Part shown: positions 7,309 through 14,798 of the stretch, piece by piece | Layout of the letters: each line of letters opens with the position of its first letter | Position numbering within the stretch: position 1 is the first letter of the stretch | Origin: HK-STAS-PATE-2 sp035906575 | GTDB lineage: Bacteria > Patescibacteriota > Patescibacteriia > 2-12-FULL-60-25 | Assembly: GCA_035906575.1 (NCBI GenBank) | Contig: JAMIEW010000051.1 | Span: 1 to 35,037, forward strand | Direction: 5' to 3' | DNA length: 35,037 bases | Position numbers and translations under genes: made by a program | Notes under the pieces: generated by a model | What the model was told of the DNA's origin: nothing | Seen by the model: the letters and a program-made list of their open reading frames with translations, nothing else | Databases searched by the model: none

Positions 7309-7604
7309 GCAAGAAGATTAAGAATACCCCCACAAGCGTGGGGGCAGGGGGTTCGGCCTGGTATGTCTATTTACTCCGTTGCAAAGACGGTTCTTTGTAT
7401 TGCGGAATCACAAATGATCTCAAAGCCCGCCTCAAAAAACACAATGACGGAACCGGCGCAAAGTATACCCGCGGCCGCGGGCCGGTTGAGTTGGTGTGGA
7501 AGAAGAAAATGAAAACACCGACGGATGCCCGCAAGAAAGAAGCGGAGATCAAGAAGTTAAAGAAGAGCGAGAAAGAGCTTCTTGCCGTTCGATATTCGTT
7601 CTAG
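7305..7604 (+). CDS. GIY-YIG domain protein, UPF0213/YhbQ-like
   Basis: 99 residues from the ATG at 7305, overlapping the preceding stop as ATGA. It contains a compact GIY-YIG nuclease fold: 'WYVYLLRCKDGSLYCGITN' with the two-part motif, then Arg in 'LKARLKKHN' and the 'GAKYTRGRGPVELVW' block typical of stand-alone YhbQ-type proteins. The C-terminus is Lys-rich. These proteins are predicted DNA endonucleases with poorly defined roles. The N-terminal residues about 7-17 (NTPTSVGAGGS) are encoded by a dispersed hairpin repeat (7326-7352) and are probably not part of the fold. The promoter of the next gene lies in this gene's last codons. Confidence 0.88.
   Translation: MSKKIKNTPTSVGAGGSAWYVYLLRCKDGSLYCGITNDLKARLKKHNDGTGAKYTRGRGPVELVWKKKMKTPTDARKKEAEIKKLKKSEKELLAVRYSF
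7326..7352 (+). repeat. C/G-rich hairpin repeat, family B copy 2, inside a coding region
   Basis: Stem CCCCCAC-AAG-CGTGGGGG followed by CAGGGGG, the same hairpin-plus-CAGGG plan as at 1223 (minus), 9603 and 15282. It is translated in frame at the N-terminus of the GIY-YIG protein as a flexible Thr/Ser/Gly-rich peptide. Confidence 0.6.
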
Positions 7605-7610
7605 TATCCT
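7582..7610 (+). promoter_or_regulatory. Promoter for the Pif1-like helicase, near-leaderless, inside the upstream gene
   Basis: -35 TTGCCG (7582-7587), 17-nt spacer, -10 TATCCT (7605-7610), then 7 nt to the ATG at 7618. The -35 lies within the last codons of the GIY-YIG gene. Confidence 0.7.
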
Positions 7611-7617
7611 CTGGCCA

Positions 7618-8925
7618 ATGAAGCTAGAACGCACGCCCGCTTTTGATGAAGCGCTCGAACAATTGCACCACGGCGGCGCGTTTACCATGATCACAGGGCG
7701 TGCGGGAACGGGTAAAAGCACGTTATTGCGGCAGTTTCTTTTAGAGACGCCAGAGTTTGTGCCGGTCTTGGCGCCAACGGGTATTGCGGCGTTGAATGTT
7801 GGTGGGCAAACCATTCACCGGTTTTTTGGCTTTTCGCCGAATGTGACGCCAGACAAGGCAAAAGTCGAAGCCAAGATGCGCCCCAATCTTGGGCTCTTTC
7901 GTAAAATCAAATTAATCATCATCGACGAGATCTCTATGGTGCGTGCTGATCTCATGGACTGTATGGATGTCTTTTTGCGCACCGCTCGCAAAGACAAACG
8001 TCCTTTTGGTGGTGTGCGTTTGGTGGTGGTAGGGGATTTGTACCAATTGCCGCCGGTGGTGACGACGCGTGATCGCGAGGCCTTTGGGACGGTATATCCA
8101 ACGCCCTACTTTTTTTCATCTCAGGTCATGGGGCGTATTTTAGATGAAGATGGATTTCGCCTTATCGAATTAACAAAGATCTATCGCCAAAAAGACGAGA
8201 AGTTTATCAAACTCTTAAATGGTATTCGTCACCGCACGCTCACGCGCAAAGAATTGGATGAATTAAATGCTTCGGTTGGGGTTGAATTGCCTAAAGATGC
8301 GATTACGCTCACAACGCGCAATGTCGATGCAGACGCGATTAATCGTGCACGTTTAGAGGCGCTTGCTGGCGAAGCAAAAACGTATGACGGGCTTTTGCGA
8401 GGTGATTTTGAAAAACACGAGACACCAACCGATCTTGTTTTGCCATTAAAGAAACACGCGCGTGTCATGTGTATTGCGAATGATCCGCTGGGGCGTTTTG
8501 TGAATGGCAGTTTGGGATGGGTGGATGGTTTTGATAAAGACGAACAAGGCAATGAATTTATCACCGTCAAACTAGATGATGGCCAAACGGTGGCCGTTGG
8601 CTCACATACGTGGAGTTTGTATCAAAGCACCTTCAATGATGAGACCAAAGAAATCGAACAAGAAGCCGTGGGGAGTTTTACGCAGTTACCTTTGAGATTG
8701 GCATGGGCCGTAACCATTCATAAAAGCCAGGGCAAAACCTTTGATCATGTTTGTGTGGATTTTGGACAAGGGGCTTTTGCTTCAGGGCAAGCTTATGTGG
8801 CGCTGAGCCGCTGTCGCAGTTTAGAAGGCATGTCACTCGCCACACCCGTGACGACACGTGATATTCGTCTTGATGATGCGATCGTGCAGTTCATGGACTA
8901 TTACCGCAACGTTATTGATGAGTAA
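7618..8925 (+). CDS. Pif1/RecD-like superfamily 1B DNA helicase
   Basis: 435 residues from the ATG at 7618, placed by the promoter just upstream. SF1B helicase motifs appear in order: Walker A 'GRAGTGKST' (27-35), motif Ia 'LAPTGIAALNVGG', 'TIHRFFGF', Walker B 'LIIIDEISMV' (about 99-108), motif III 'VVVGDLYQLPPVV', and near the C-terminus motif V/VI 'AVTIHKSQGKTFDHV' and 'QAYVALSRCRSLEGM'. The TIHRFFGF block and the lack of large RecD-type insertions favour Pif1-like over RecD2. It probably unwinds DNA 5'-to-3' in replication or repair. The length is typical of a minimal Pif1 core. Confidence 0.92.
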   Translation: MKLERTPAFDEALEQLHHGGAFTMITGRAGTGKSTLLRQFLLETPEFVPVLAPTGIAALNVGGQTIHRFFGFSPNVTPDKAKVEAKMRPNLGLFRKIKLIIIDEISMVRADLMDCMDVFLRTARKDKRPFGGVRLVVVGDLYQLPPVVTTRDREAFGTVYPTPYFFSSQVMGRILDEDGFRLIELTKIYRQKDEKFIKLLNGIRHRTLTRKELDELNASVGVELPKDAITLTTRNVDADAINRARLEALAGEAKTYDGLLRGDFEKHETPTDLVLPLKKHARVMCIANDPLGRFVNGSLGWVDGFDKDEQGNEFITVKLDDGQTVAVGSHTWSLYQSTFNDETKEIEQEAVGSFTQLPLRLAWAVTIHKSQGKTFDHVCVDFGQGAFASGQAYVALSRCRSLEGMSLATPVTTRDIRLDDAIVQFMDYYRNVIDE

Positions 8926-8932
8926 TGAAAGA

Positions 8933-8973
8933 GCCCCACCAGTTTGGTAGGGCCCGAGCGCCAATCGGCGCTC
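8933..8973. terminator. Double hairpin between convergent genes
   Basis: The first hairpin is GCCCCACC / GGTAGGGC with a 5-nt loop (8933-8953). The second is GAGCGCC-AATC-GGCGCTC (8956-8973). They sit between the ends of the helicase gene (plus) and the orphan gene at 8978 (minus). The minus-strand read of the first ends in CTCTTT, so the pair probably serves both directions. Confidence 0.6.
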
Positions 8974-8977
8974 ATGT

Positions 8978-9514
8978 TCAGTCTTCGTCCGTGAACTTCG
9001 AGACGAAGTCTTCGAAGCCATCGAGATACACGAGCTGCGCGATGACGTCCTTCATGACAGGGCAGAGGCGCGCATCCTTCGTGAGCTCTGCATAGGTCAC
9101 ATGGACGTAGCCCGGCGCATTCTCCTCTTCAGCCCTCAGAAACATGACCTGATAGATGATCATGTACTGGTCGTGCTCCTTGAGCGCGGTCGGGATGGCA
9201 GCGCTGGTCACTTGGTCCCAGCGCGGGAAGTGGACCTCTTGAAGCGTTGACCTCTTGAGGATCTCTCGAGCGTGCGTCCGAGCGCGCTTGCGCTGGATCT
9301 CGAGGTAGGTGTCTCCGTCGAGAACGTTGATGGTGCCGATCTCCTCCGAGAGAAAGGGATGGCTGGCCGAGATCATGCCAGTCTCATCCAGTGGCAGCAT
9401 CACGCCGGTCTTGGTACAGGTGAGAACCATGAGATGGTCCTTCGTGCCGTACTCCGAGACCGATACGAGAGCGGGAAATTTTTGCTTGTTTCTGCTTGCG
9501 GTTGTCTGTTGCAT
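8978..9514 (-). CDS. Orphan cytosolic protein, unknown function
   Basis: 178 residues; no family recognised. It has a clear Shine-Dalgarno site (GGAGG, 7 nt before the ATG at 9514) and an AT-rich promoter region upstream (TATAAT on the minus strand at 9559-9564) that gives a 5' leader of roughly 40 nt. There is no signal peptide or membrane segment. The middle is charged (residues about 70-90, Arg/Lys-rich helix 'EIQRKRARTHAREILKRS') and the tail is acidic. Codon use is GC-richer than in the helicase next door. With the genes at 1348, 28335 and 31696 it forms a set of monocistronic, Shine-Dalgarno-led, GC-richer orphans. Confidence 0.7.
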   Translation of the reverse strand: MQQTTASRNKQKFPALVSVSEYGTKDHLMVLTCTKTGVMLPLDETGMISASHPFLSEEIGTINVLDGDTYLEIQRKRARTHAREILKRSTLQEVHFPRWDQVTSAAIPTALKEHDQYMIIYQVMFLRAEEENAPGYVHVTYAELTKDARLCPVMKDVIAQLVYLDGFEDFVSKFTDED

Positions 9515-9558
9515 GCCCAGCCTCCAACGTTAAAAGGAATGCTTTCGAAGGCTATCAT

Positions 9559-9564
9559 ATTATA
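9559..9564 (-). promoter_or_regulatory. -10 element for the orphan gene at 8978-9514
   Basis: TATAAT on the minus strand in a very AT-rich stretch, about 45 nt upstream of the ATG. The -35 is not obvious. Confidence 0.45.
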
Positions 9565-9602
9565 GTATTTTTGTCTAGAGCGGGGTTTACATGACTTTCA
9601 GA

Positions 9603-9633
9603 ATCCTCCTTGCTAAAGGAGGGCAGGGAGGAT
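9603..9633 (+). repeat. Hairpin repeat, family B copy 3
   Basis: Stem CCTCCTT / AAGGAGG with a 4-nt loop, followed by GCAGGGAGGAT. It has the same hairpin plus CAGGG tail as the copies at 7326 and 15282, and the tail also matches the end of the REPIN-like family at 14655. It lies just upstream of the secreted-protein gene. Confidence 0.5.
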
Positions 9634-9639
9634 CTATGT

Positions 9640-9645
9640 TATCCT
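9640..9645 (+). promoter_or_regulatory. Extended -10 with near-leaderless spacing
   Basis: TATCCT preceded by TGt (extended -10), followed by 8 nt and the ATG at 9654. This supports 9654 over the upstream ATG at 9636. Confidence 0.5.
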
Positions 9646-9653
9646 GTATCTAT

Positions 9654-11039
9654 ATGTCTAGCCCTTCTCACCGTATTTTGGCTCTATTGAGCCTTGCCTC
9701 GCTTTTATCGGTTATAGCGCCCGTAGCGCCAGCTACAGCGGCCGTGCAGGACGCTTTGGTGAAGAGTCCGAGTAATGCGGCGGTGTACTATGTGTTGGAC
9801 GGGAAGCGCTACGTCTTTCCCAACGAACGGATTTATAAGAGTTGGTATGCGGATTTTTCAAGCGTTCAGACGGTGGGCGAAGGGGAGTTGGCTTCGTATC
9901 AAATCGGCGGCAATATCGCGTATCGTTCGGGTGCGCAGCTGATTAAGATCACGAGCGATCCAAAGGTTTATGCGATTTCTGGTAAAGGTATCTTGCGCCC
10001 GATCGCGAGCGAGAATGTTGCGAAGTCTCTCTTTGATGCGAACTGGGCAACCAAGGTTCACGATTTATCGGACACGTTTTTTATTAACTATACCGTTGGT
10101 GCCCCGCTAAGTTCTGCAACGGATTACCAGCTAGCAGAAGAATTAAAAGTGACGACGCTCTATCAGTGGTTTAAGGGTGTGACAAATCCAACGACGCCAA
10201 CACCCGTTGCTTCGACGATGTTTGAAGGGTGTCCCGTCTTTCCTGCTGAAAATGCGTGGAATCAACGCGTAGATGCATTGCCTGTGCATGAAAAATCCGC
10301 GACCTATATCGCCGCTATTGGTTCAACGAAAAATCTACATCCTGATTTTGGCGAGAATCAGGATTACGGTATCCCTTATACGATTGCGGATGCAATGACG
10401 CCAAAGGTCGCGATTAATTATACGGCGTATGGTGATGAGAGTGATCCGGGTCCATTTCCAATCCCAACGAATGCGCGCGTTGAGGGTGGGAGCGATCGTC
10501 ATGTGCTTGTCGTAGATAAAAGCACGTGTATGCTTTACGAATTATTCGCAGCCGTAAAAACCACTCAAGGCTGGAATGCGGATTCGGGTGCAAAGTGGAA
10601 TTTGAAAACGGGCGCGCTTCGTCCAGAGGGTTGGACGAGTGCTGATGCCGCCGGCTTACCGATTTTTAATGGACTCGTTCGTTATGATGAGATCGCGGCA
10701 GGTAAAATCACGCATGCTATCCGCGTGACCGTGCCACGTAGTCAAAAGGGCTACATTCTTCCAGCGACGCATCATGCAGGTTCGAATGATGCCAATTTGC
10801 CACCGATGGGTTTGCGTTTGCGCTTGAAAAAAGACTATGACATTTCGGGTCTAACAGGCTCGTCCAAAATTATCGCACAAGCCATGAAAGATTACGGCTT
10901 GATCGTCGCTGATAATGGTTCGCCTTGGTACTTTCAAGGCGCTACCGACACGCGCTGGAATGATGATGAGTTGAATCAGTTGAAAGGGATTAAGGGCTCC
11001 GCGTTTGAAGCGGTGTATACGGGAGAGATCAGAAAGTAA
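9654..11039 (+). CDS. Secreted two-domain protein: CPR surface-type module plus conserved domain of unknown function
   Basis: 461 residues from the ATG at 9654. An in-frame ATG at 9636, 4 nt after GGGAGG, is the alternative. The signal peptide is 'HRILALLSLASLLSVIAPV' with an ATAA cleavage-like site near 30. Residues about 35-145 form a module common in CPR exported proteins ('SPSNAAVYYVLDGKRYVFPNE', 'WYADFSSVQ', 'KVYAISGKGILRPI'). Residues about 180-455 resemble a conserved domain I recall from secreted actinobacterial and fungal proteins of unknown function ('FPAENAWNQRVDALPV', 'YGDESDPGPFPIP', 'GWTSADAAGLPIFNGLVRY', 'ADNGSPWYFQGA'). A catalytic role is plausible given the conserved His/Asp (H in 'DRHVLVVD', 'ATHHAGSN') but unproven. 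The gene end overlaps the convergent Nudix gene by 11 nt. Confidence 0.75.
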   Translation: MSSPSHRILALLSLASLLSVIAPVAPATAAVQDALVKSPSNAAVYYVLDGKRYVFPNERIYKSWYADFSSVQTVGEGELASYQIGGNIAYRSGAQLIKITSDPKVYAISGKGILRPIASENVAKSLFDANWATKVHDLSDTFFINYTVGAPLSSATDYQLAEELKVTTLYQWFKGVTNPTTPTPVASTMFEGCPVFPAENAWNQRVDALPVHEKSATYIAAIGSTKNLHPDFGENQDYGIPYTIADAMTPKVAINYTAYGDESDPGPFPIPTNARVEGGSDRHVLVVDKSTCMLYELFAAVKTTQGWNADSGAKWNLKTGALRPEGWTSADAAGLPIFNGLVRYDEIAAGKITHAIRVTVPRSQKGYILPATHHAGSNDANLPPMGLRLRLKKDYDISGLTGSSKIIAQAMKDYGLIVADNGSPWYFQGATDTRWNDDELNQLKGIKGSAFEAVYTGEIRK

Positions 11040-11583
11040 GTTTGTATTTGTACCAAGCGGCGATCGTGACAGCATTGTTCATCCTTCCCGAGGCGATCAT
11101 CTCGTCGATTTGCTCTGGAGTGAACCAGTGTTTTTCAAGATCGTATTCTTCAGCGTCTTTTTCAGCGGTCGTGTTTCTCACGCCTTCAGCGATGAACATC
11201 GCGACTTGATGATTGGATTGTCCAGGGAGAGGATCAATAACGCAGAGAGGTTTGACCGTGACAGGAGCGAATCCGGTTTCTTCGGCGAATTCGCGTAGAG
11301 CAGCGTCTTGCGGTGGCTCGCCCTTGTGTCCGCGACCCATAGGGAACTCGTAGGTGACAATGGCGAGAGGATGGCGATATTGGCTAATCATCAGAATCTT
11401 GCCTTCGCTGATAGCGATGACACCGGCGGCCTCAGGCATGTCGATCACGTAGTAGTTGCCTTTGGTGCCATTTGGTAAATCGAGCTCATCATGACGAACT
11501 GAATAGTACGGGCATTCAAAAACGGTTTTAGAGCCTGTTACAACAGGGGGCTGGTGCTTTTGCATAGGCCTGCATTCTTTCAT
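11029..11583 (-). CDS. Nudix hydrolase, ADP-ribose pyrophosphatase-like
   Basis: 184 residues from the ATG at 11583; a start at 11565 is also possible, while 11628 lies upstream of the likely -10 (TATTCT on the minus strand, 11597-11602). It has a perfect Nudix box, G-x5-E-x7-REUxEExGU, in 'GRGHKGEPPQDAALREFAEE' followed by TGF. Upstream 'GVIAISEGKILMISQYRHP' matches ADP-ribose pyrophosphatases (NudF-like), which hydrolyse ADP-ribose to AMP and ribose-5-phosphate. It is cytosolic. It is divergent from uvrA, and their -10/-35 regions overlap, so the two promoters may compete. Confidence 0.88.
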   Translation of the reverse strand: MKECRPMQKHQPPVVTGSKTVFECPYYSVRHDELDLPNGTKGNYYVIDMPEAAGVIAISEGKILMISQYRHPLAIVTYEFPMGRGHKGEPPQDAALREFAEETGFAPVTVKPLCVIDPLPGQSNHQVAMFIAEGVRNTTAEKDAEEYDLEKHWFTPEQIDEMIASGRMNNAVTIAAWYKYKLTF

Positions 11584-11591
11584 ATCGTCGG

Positions 11592-11620
11592 TTGATAGAA
11601 TAGGGGAGATCACGTATAGT
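11592..11620 (+). promoter_or_regulatory. uvrA promoter
   Basis: -35 TTGATA (11592-11597), 17-nt spacer, -10 TATAGT (11615-11620), about 31 nt of leader before the ATG at 11658. The -35 overlaps the minus-strand -10 of the divergent Nudix gene. No LexA-type box is evident. Confidence 0.68.
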
Positions 11621-11657
11621 CCACCCATCGCCCCGACAACGGGCGGCCTTCTGCGTT

Positions 11658-14234
11658 ATGCAAGACAAAATCATCATTCGCGGCGCCCGCGAGCACAATC
11701 TCAAGAATATTTCGCTTGAGATCCCACGTCACAAAATGACCGTCTTTACGGGACTTTCTGGTTCAGGAAAGTCCTCTTTGGCATTCGATACCATCTTTGC
11801 CGAAGGTCAGCGTCGTTATGTTGAGTCTTTGTCGGCGTATGCCCGTCAATTCTTGGGCCAAATGGACAAGCCAGATGTCGACGAAATCGAAGGTCTTTCG
11901 CCGGCTATTTCGATTGACCAAAAAGCACACTCTGCCAATCCTCGTTCAACGGTGGCAACCATTACTGAAATCTACGATTACCTGCGTGTGCTTTATGCGC
12001 GTGCCGGTAAACCGCATTGCCCGATTTGTCGCAATCCGATTCAAAAGATGACGGTGGACGAGATGGTTGATCGCATCCTCAAAAAGACTGAAGAGATTCA
12101 TGCTAGCGCTGCAACATCGACCATCGGCGAGGCAAAGCCAAAGAAGAGTGCTAAAAATGTCGCATTGACCAATGAGCTCGTCATTCTCGCGCCGGTTGTG
12201 CGTGGACGCAAAGGTGAATATCACCAACTTCTTCAAGATCTTCATGAATCTGGTTTCACTGAGGTACGCGTGAATGGCAAATGGCATTCACTTCGCGAAC
12301 CAATTGATCTTGAGCGTTATGATCGCCACACGATTGAAGTCGTCACCGATCGCATCCCGCTCGGCTGGCCTATCGCCGGCAATAAGGGTTTGCAATCGCG
12401 CTTAAGTGAAGCGATGGAGTCTGCACTTGATCGTGCCAATGGCACCGTGCTTGTCATTATGGATGATAAGACCGAGATGCTGATGTCGGCGCGTTTCTCG
12501 TGTCCGGATGACGGTTTTGCGTTTCCTGAAATCGAGCCGCGTCTCTTTTCATTCAATTCGCCTTATGGCGCGTGTCAGACCTGTAACGGTATCGGTACTG
12601 AGTCGCTTTTTTCTGAAGAGATTTGTCCGGCGTGTGAAGGTGCGCGTTTGCGCAAAGAAGGACTCTTCGTTTGGATTGATGGTAAAAGCATTGTTGAAGT
12701 CACGAACTTGCCAATCAACGAAGCGGCAGACTTCTTTTTGAAGCTATCTCTTGATCCGACGGCAATGTCGATTGCTGAACCGGTGATGCGTGAAGTGCTC
12801 TCGCGTTTATCGTTTTTGTTAGACGTAGGTCTCGAATACCTCACGCTCAATCGCACCGCTGGTACTCTTTCTGGTGGTGAGGCGCAGCGTATTCGTCTTG
12901 CTTCGCAAATCGGCTCACATCTTGTGGGAGCATTGTATGTTTTGGATGAACCGACCATCGGTTTGCATCAACGCGACAATAAACGCTTGATTGATACGCT
13001 TTTGAAACTTCGTGATCTTGGTAATACCATTATCGTTGTTGAGCATGACGAAGATACGATTCATGCCGCGGATCACCTAGTCGATATTGGTCCAGGCGCT
13101 GGCGTTCATGGTGGTTATATTGTGGCCGAAGGTGCCATGCCGAAGGTTTTAGAGAATCCTGATAGTTTAACCTGTGCGTATTTGCGCGGTGATAAAAAGA
13201 TCAGTTATCCGCATAAACGCCGACCTGCGGCAAAAGCGTTTTTAGAAGTCAAAAAAGCCACGGAGAACAATTTGAAAAACGTGAATGCGAAGATTCCGCT
13301 TGGTCGCATGGTTTGTGTTACGGGTGTTTCTGGTTCGGGTAAGTCGACGCTTTTGATTGATGTGATGTATCGCGAGCTTGCGCGTCATTTAAATGGTGCA
13401 ACGACAAAGCCAGGTGCTCACGGTGGCATTGAAGGGATGGATTGGATCGACAAGGTTGTCGATGTTGATCAAAGCGCTATTGGCCGCACGCCACGCTCAA
13501 ATCCAGCAACCTATACCGGTATTTGGAATCACGTTCGTGAGCTCTATTCGATGACGCCAGAAGCCCGTATTCGTGGTTATAAGGTTGGTCGTTTCTCCTT
13601 TAACGTCCCAGGTGGACGTTGTGAACATTGCGAAGGTAATGGCCAGATCGCTATTGAGATGCACTTCTTGCCGACCGTGTATGTGCCTTGCGATGTTTGT
13701 AAAGGTAAGCGCTTTAACCGCGAAACACTCGAAGTGACGTATCGCGAAAAAAATATTTGGGATGTATTGAATATGACGATTGAAGAAGCCAGCCATTTCT
13801 TCCGCGACATTCCAGTCGTGCATGATCGAACCAAGGTACTTGAAGAGGTTGGTCTTGGTTATTTGAAGCTCGGCCAAAGCGCTACCACGCTTTCAGGTGG
13901 TGAGGCGCAGCGTATTAAGCTTTCAAGTGAACTCGCGAAGCGTGATACTGGCCGTACGTTCTATCTTCTTGATGAGCCGACAACGGGTCTACACTTTGAA
14001 GATATCCGCAAACTTCTTGAAGTGCTTCATCGTCTCGTGACACGTGGTAATACCGTCGTCATCATTGAACATAATCTCGACGTCATTAAAAACGCTGACT
14101 ATATCATCGATATGGGTCCTGAAGGTGGTGATAAAGGCGGTACTATCGTCGCCCAAGGTACGCCAGAAGAAGTCGCCAAGAACCCAAAGAGCTGGACGGG
14201 TAAGTATTTGAAAGAAGTGTTGAAGAAGCGCTAA
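11658..14234 (+). CDS. uvrA: Excinuclease ABC subunit A lacking the insertion domain
   Basis: 858 residues, versus about 940 for E. coli UvrA. It is the damage-sensing ABC ATPase of nucleotide excision repair and works as a dimer that loads UvrB. The first Walker A is 'GLSGSGKSS' (32-40) and the second is 'GVSGSGKST'. Two ABC signatures 'LSGGEAQRI' and two Walker B/D-loops ('YVLDEPTIGLH', 'YLLDEPTTGLH') are present. The UvrB-binding region (about 115-250) and the C-terminal zinc module (CEHC ... CDVC) are present. The stretch between CQTC (306-309) and CPAC (323-326) is only 13 residues, where E. coli has over 100. The insertion domain that contacts DNA is therefore missing. The preceding zinc ligand pair reads C-P-D-D instead of C-x-x-C. 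There is no frameshift, and all other motifs are intact. Confidence 0.96.
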   Translation: MQDKIIIRGAREHNLKNISLEIPRHKMTVFTGLSGSGKSSLAFDTIFAEGQRRYVESLSAYARQFLGQMDKPDVDEIEGLSPAISIDQKAHSANPRSTVATITEIYDYLRVLYARAGKPHCPICRNPIQKMTVDEMVDRILKKTEEIHASAATSTIGEAKPKKSAKNVALTNELVILAPVVRGRKGEYHQLLQDLHESGFTEVRVNGKWHSLREPIDLERYDRHTIEVVTDRIPLGWPIAGNKGLQSRLSEAMESALDRANGTVLVIMDDKTEMLMSARFSCPDDGFAFPEIEPRLFSFNSPYGACQTCNGIGTESLFSEEICPACEGARLRKEGLFVWIDGKSIVEVTNLPINEAADFFLKLSLDPTAMSIAEPVMREVLSRLSFLLDVGLEYLTLNRTAGTLSGGEAQRIRLASQIGSHLVGALYVLDEPTIGLHQRDNKRLIDTLLKLRDLGNTIIVVEHDEDTIHAADHLVDIGPGAGVHGGYIVAEGAMPKVLENPDSLTCAYLRGDKKISYPHKRRPAAKAFLEVKKATENNLKNVNAKIPLGRMVCVTGVSGSGKSTLLIDVMYRELARHLNGATTKPGAHGGIEGMDWIDKVVDVDQSAIGRTPRSNPATYTGIWNHVRELYSMTPEARIRGYKVGRFSFNVPGGRCEHCEGNGQIAIEMHFLPTVYVPCDVCKGKRFNRETLEVTYREKNIWDVLNMTIEEASHFFRDIPVVHDRTKVLEEVGLGYLKLGQSATTLSGGEAQRIKLSSELAKRDTGRTFYLLDEPTTGLHFEDIRKLLEVLHRLVTRGNTVVIIEHNLDVIKNADYIIDMGPEGGDKGGTIVAQGTPEEVAKNPKSWTGKYLKEVLKKR

Positions 14235-14260
14235 CCGTCACGCCATTCGCAGAAATACGT

Positions 14261-14266
14261 TATACT
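14261..14266 (+). promoter_or_regulatory. -10 element TATACT with near-leaderless spacing
   Basis: TATACT ends 8 nt before the ATG at 14275. The -35 region is poor. Confidence 0.45.
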
Positions 14267-14274
14267 ACTTACAT

Positions 14275-14640
14275 ATGCCTCAAGAACTCACCAAGAAACC
14301 GCTAAGCAATCGCAATAAATGGCTTTGGAGCACAATCATCTGGCTTGTCATGGTATTGATCTTTTCGCTTATCAATCTCTTTATCTACATCTCAAAATCC
14401 GCGGCTGGCACGGGTGTGATGCAATATCTCACGGTTGGATTTGAAGGGTTTATGTCCATGATCAAGCTCTTACTTGTATTGCCTGCGATGTGGCTTGTGG
14501 CCATTACTCAGCTCGTCACGGGTAGCGACAGCATCTTCAAGGGTGCTGAGCTCGGTATGACGGGTTTTCTCTGGGCAACGCCATACGTCTTCATCCCGCT
14601 CTCGTACTGGATTATCGGGAAGGTGAGTAAGAAATCCTAA
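14275..14640 (+). CDS. Small integral membrane protein, unknown function
   Basis: 121 residues with three predicted membrane segments (about 17-38 'WLWSTIIWLVMVLIFSLINL', 58-80 'MSMIKLLLVLPAMWLVAI', 98-116 'FLWATPYVFIPLSYWIIG') and basic ends. No family is recognised. It lies between uvrA and uvrC but has its own TATACT element 8 nt before the ATG and is followed by a REPIN-like repeat. A functional link to excision repair is not implied. Confidence 0.7.
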   Translation: MPQELTKKPLSNRNKWLWSTIIWLVMVLIFSLINLFIYISKSAAGTGVMQYLTVGFEGFMSMIKLLLVLPAMWLVAITQLVTGSDSIFKGAELGMTGFLWATPYVFIPLSYWIIGKVSKKS

Positions 14641-14654
14641 TCATCCCTTCTTAA

Positions 14655-14798
14655 GCTTTCTCCGCCTGCGCTTTGCTTGGCACCTCTTTCACTTCGTGAA
14701 AAAGGGGATAGGGATTTGCAAACAAGTATAAAAATCCTTAACTCCCTGTTCACGAAGTGAAAAGGGATACCCCGCGCGAAGCAAGGGGAGGGAAAAGT
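14655..14798 (+). repeat. REPIN-like element, family A copy 1 (inverted pair of palindromic repeats)
   Basis: 144 bp made of two imperfect inverted arms. The left arm holds TTTCAC-TTC-GTGAAA (14687-14701) and the right arm TTCAC-GAA-GTGAA (14749-14761). Beyond these cores the arms remain complementary (GGGGATAGGGATTT on the left against AAATCC...CTCCCTG on the right, and GCTTTGC against GCGCGAAGC). A 149-bp second copy lies at 17232-17380, and the right half alone occurs at 25632-25687. The right end abuts the uvrC start and supplies GGGGAGGG, 6 nt before its ATG. Confidence 0.8.

Noticed and set aside
7582..7617. TTG start codon for the helicase at 7582
   Set aside because: The TTG is the first part of the -35 TTGCCG; the ATG at 7618 follows the -10 by 7 nt and the Pif1 core begins there.
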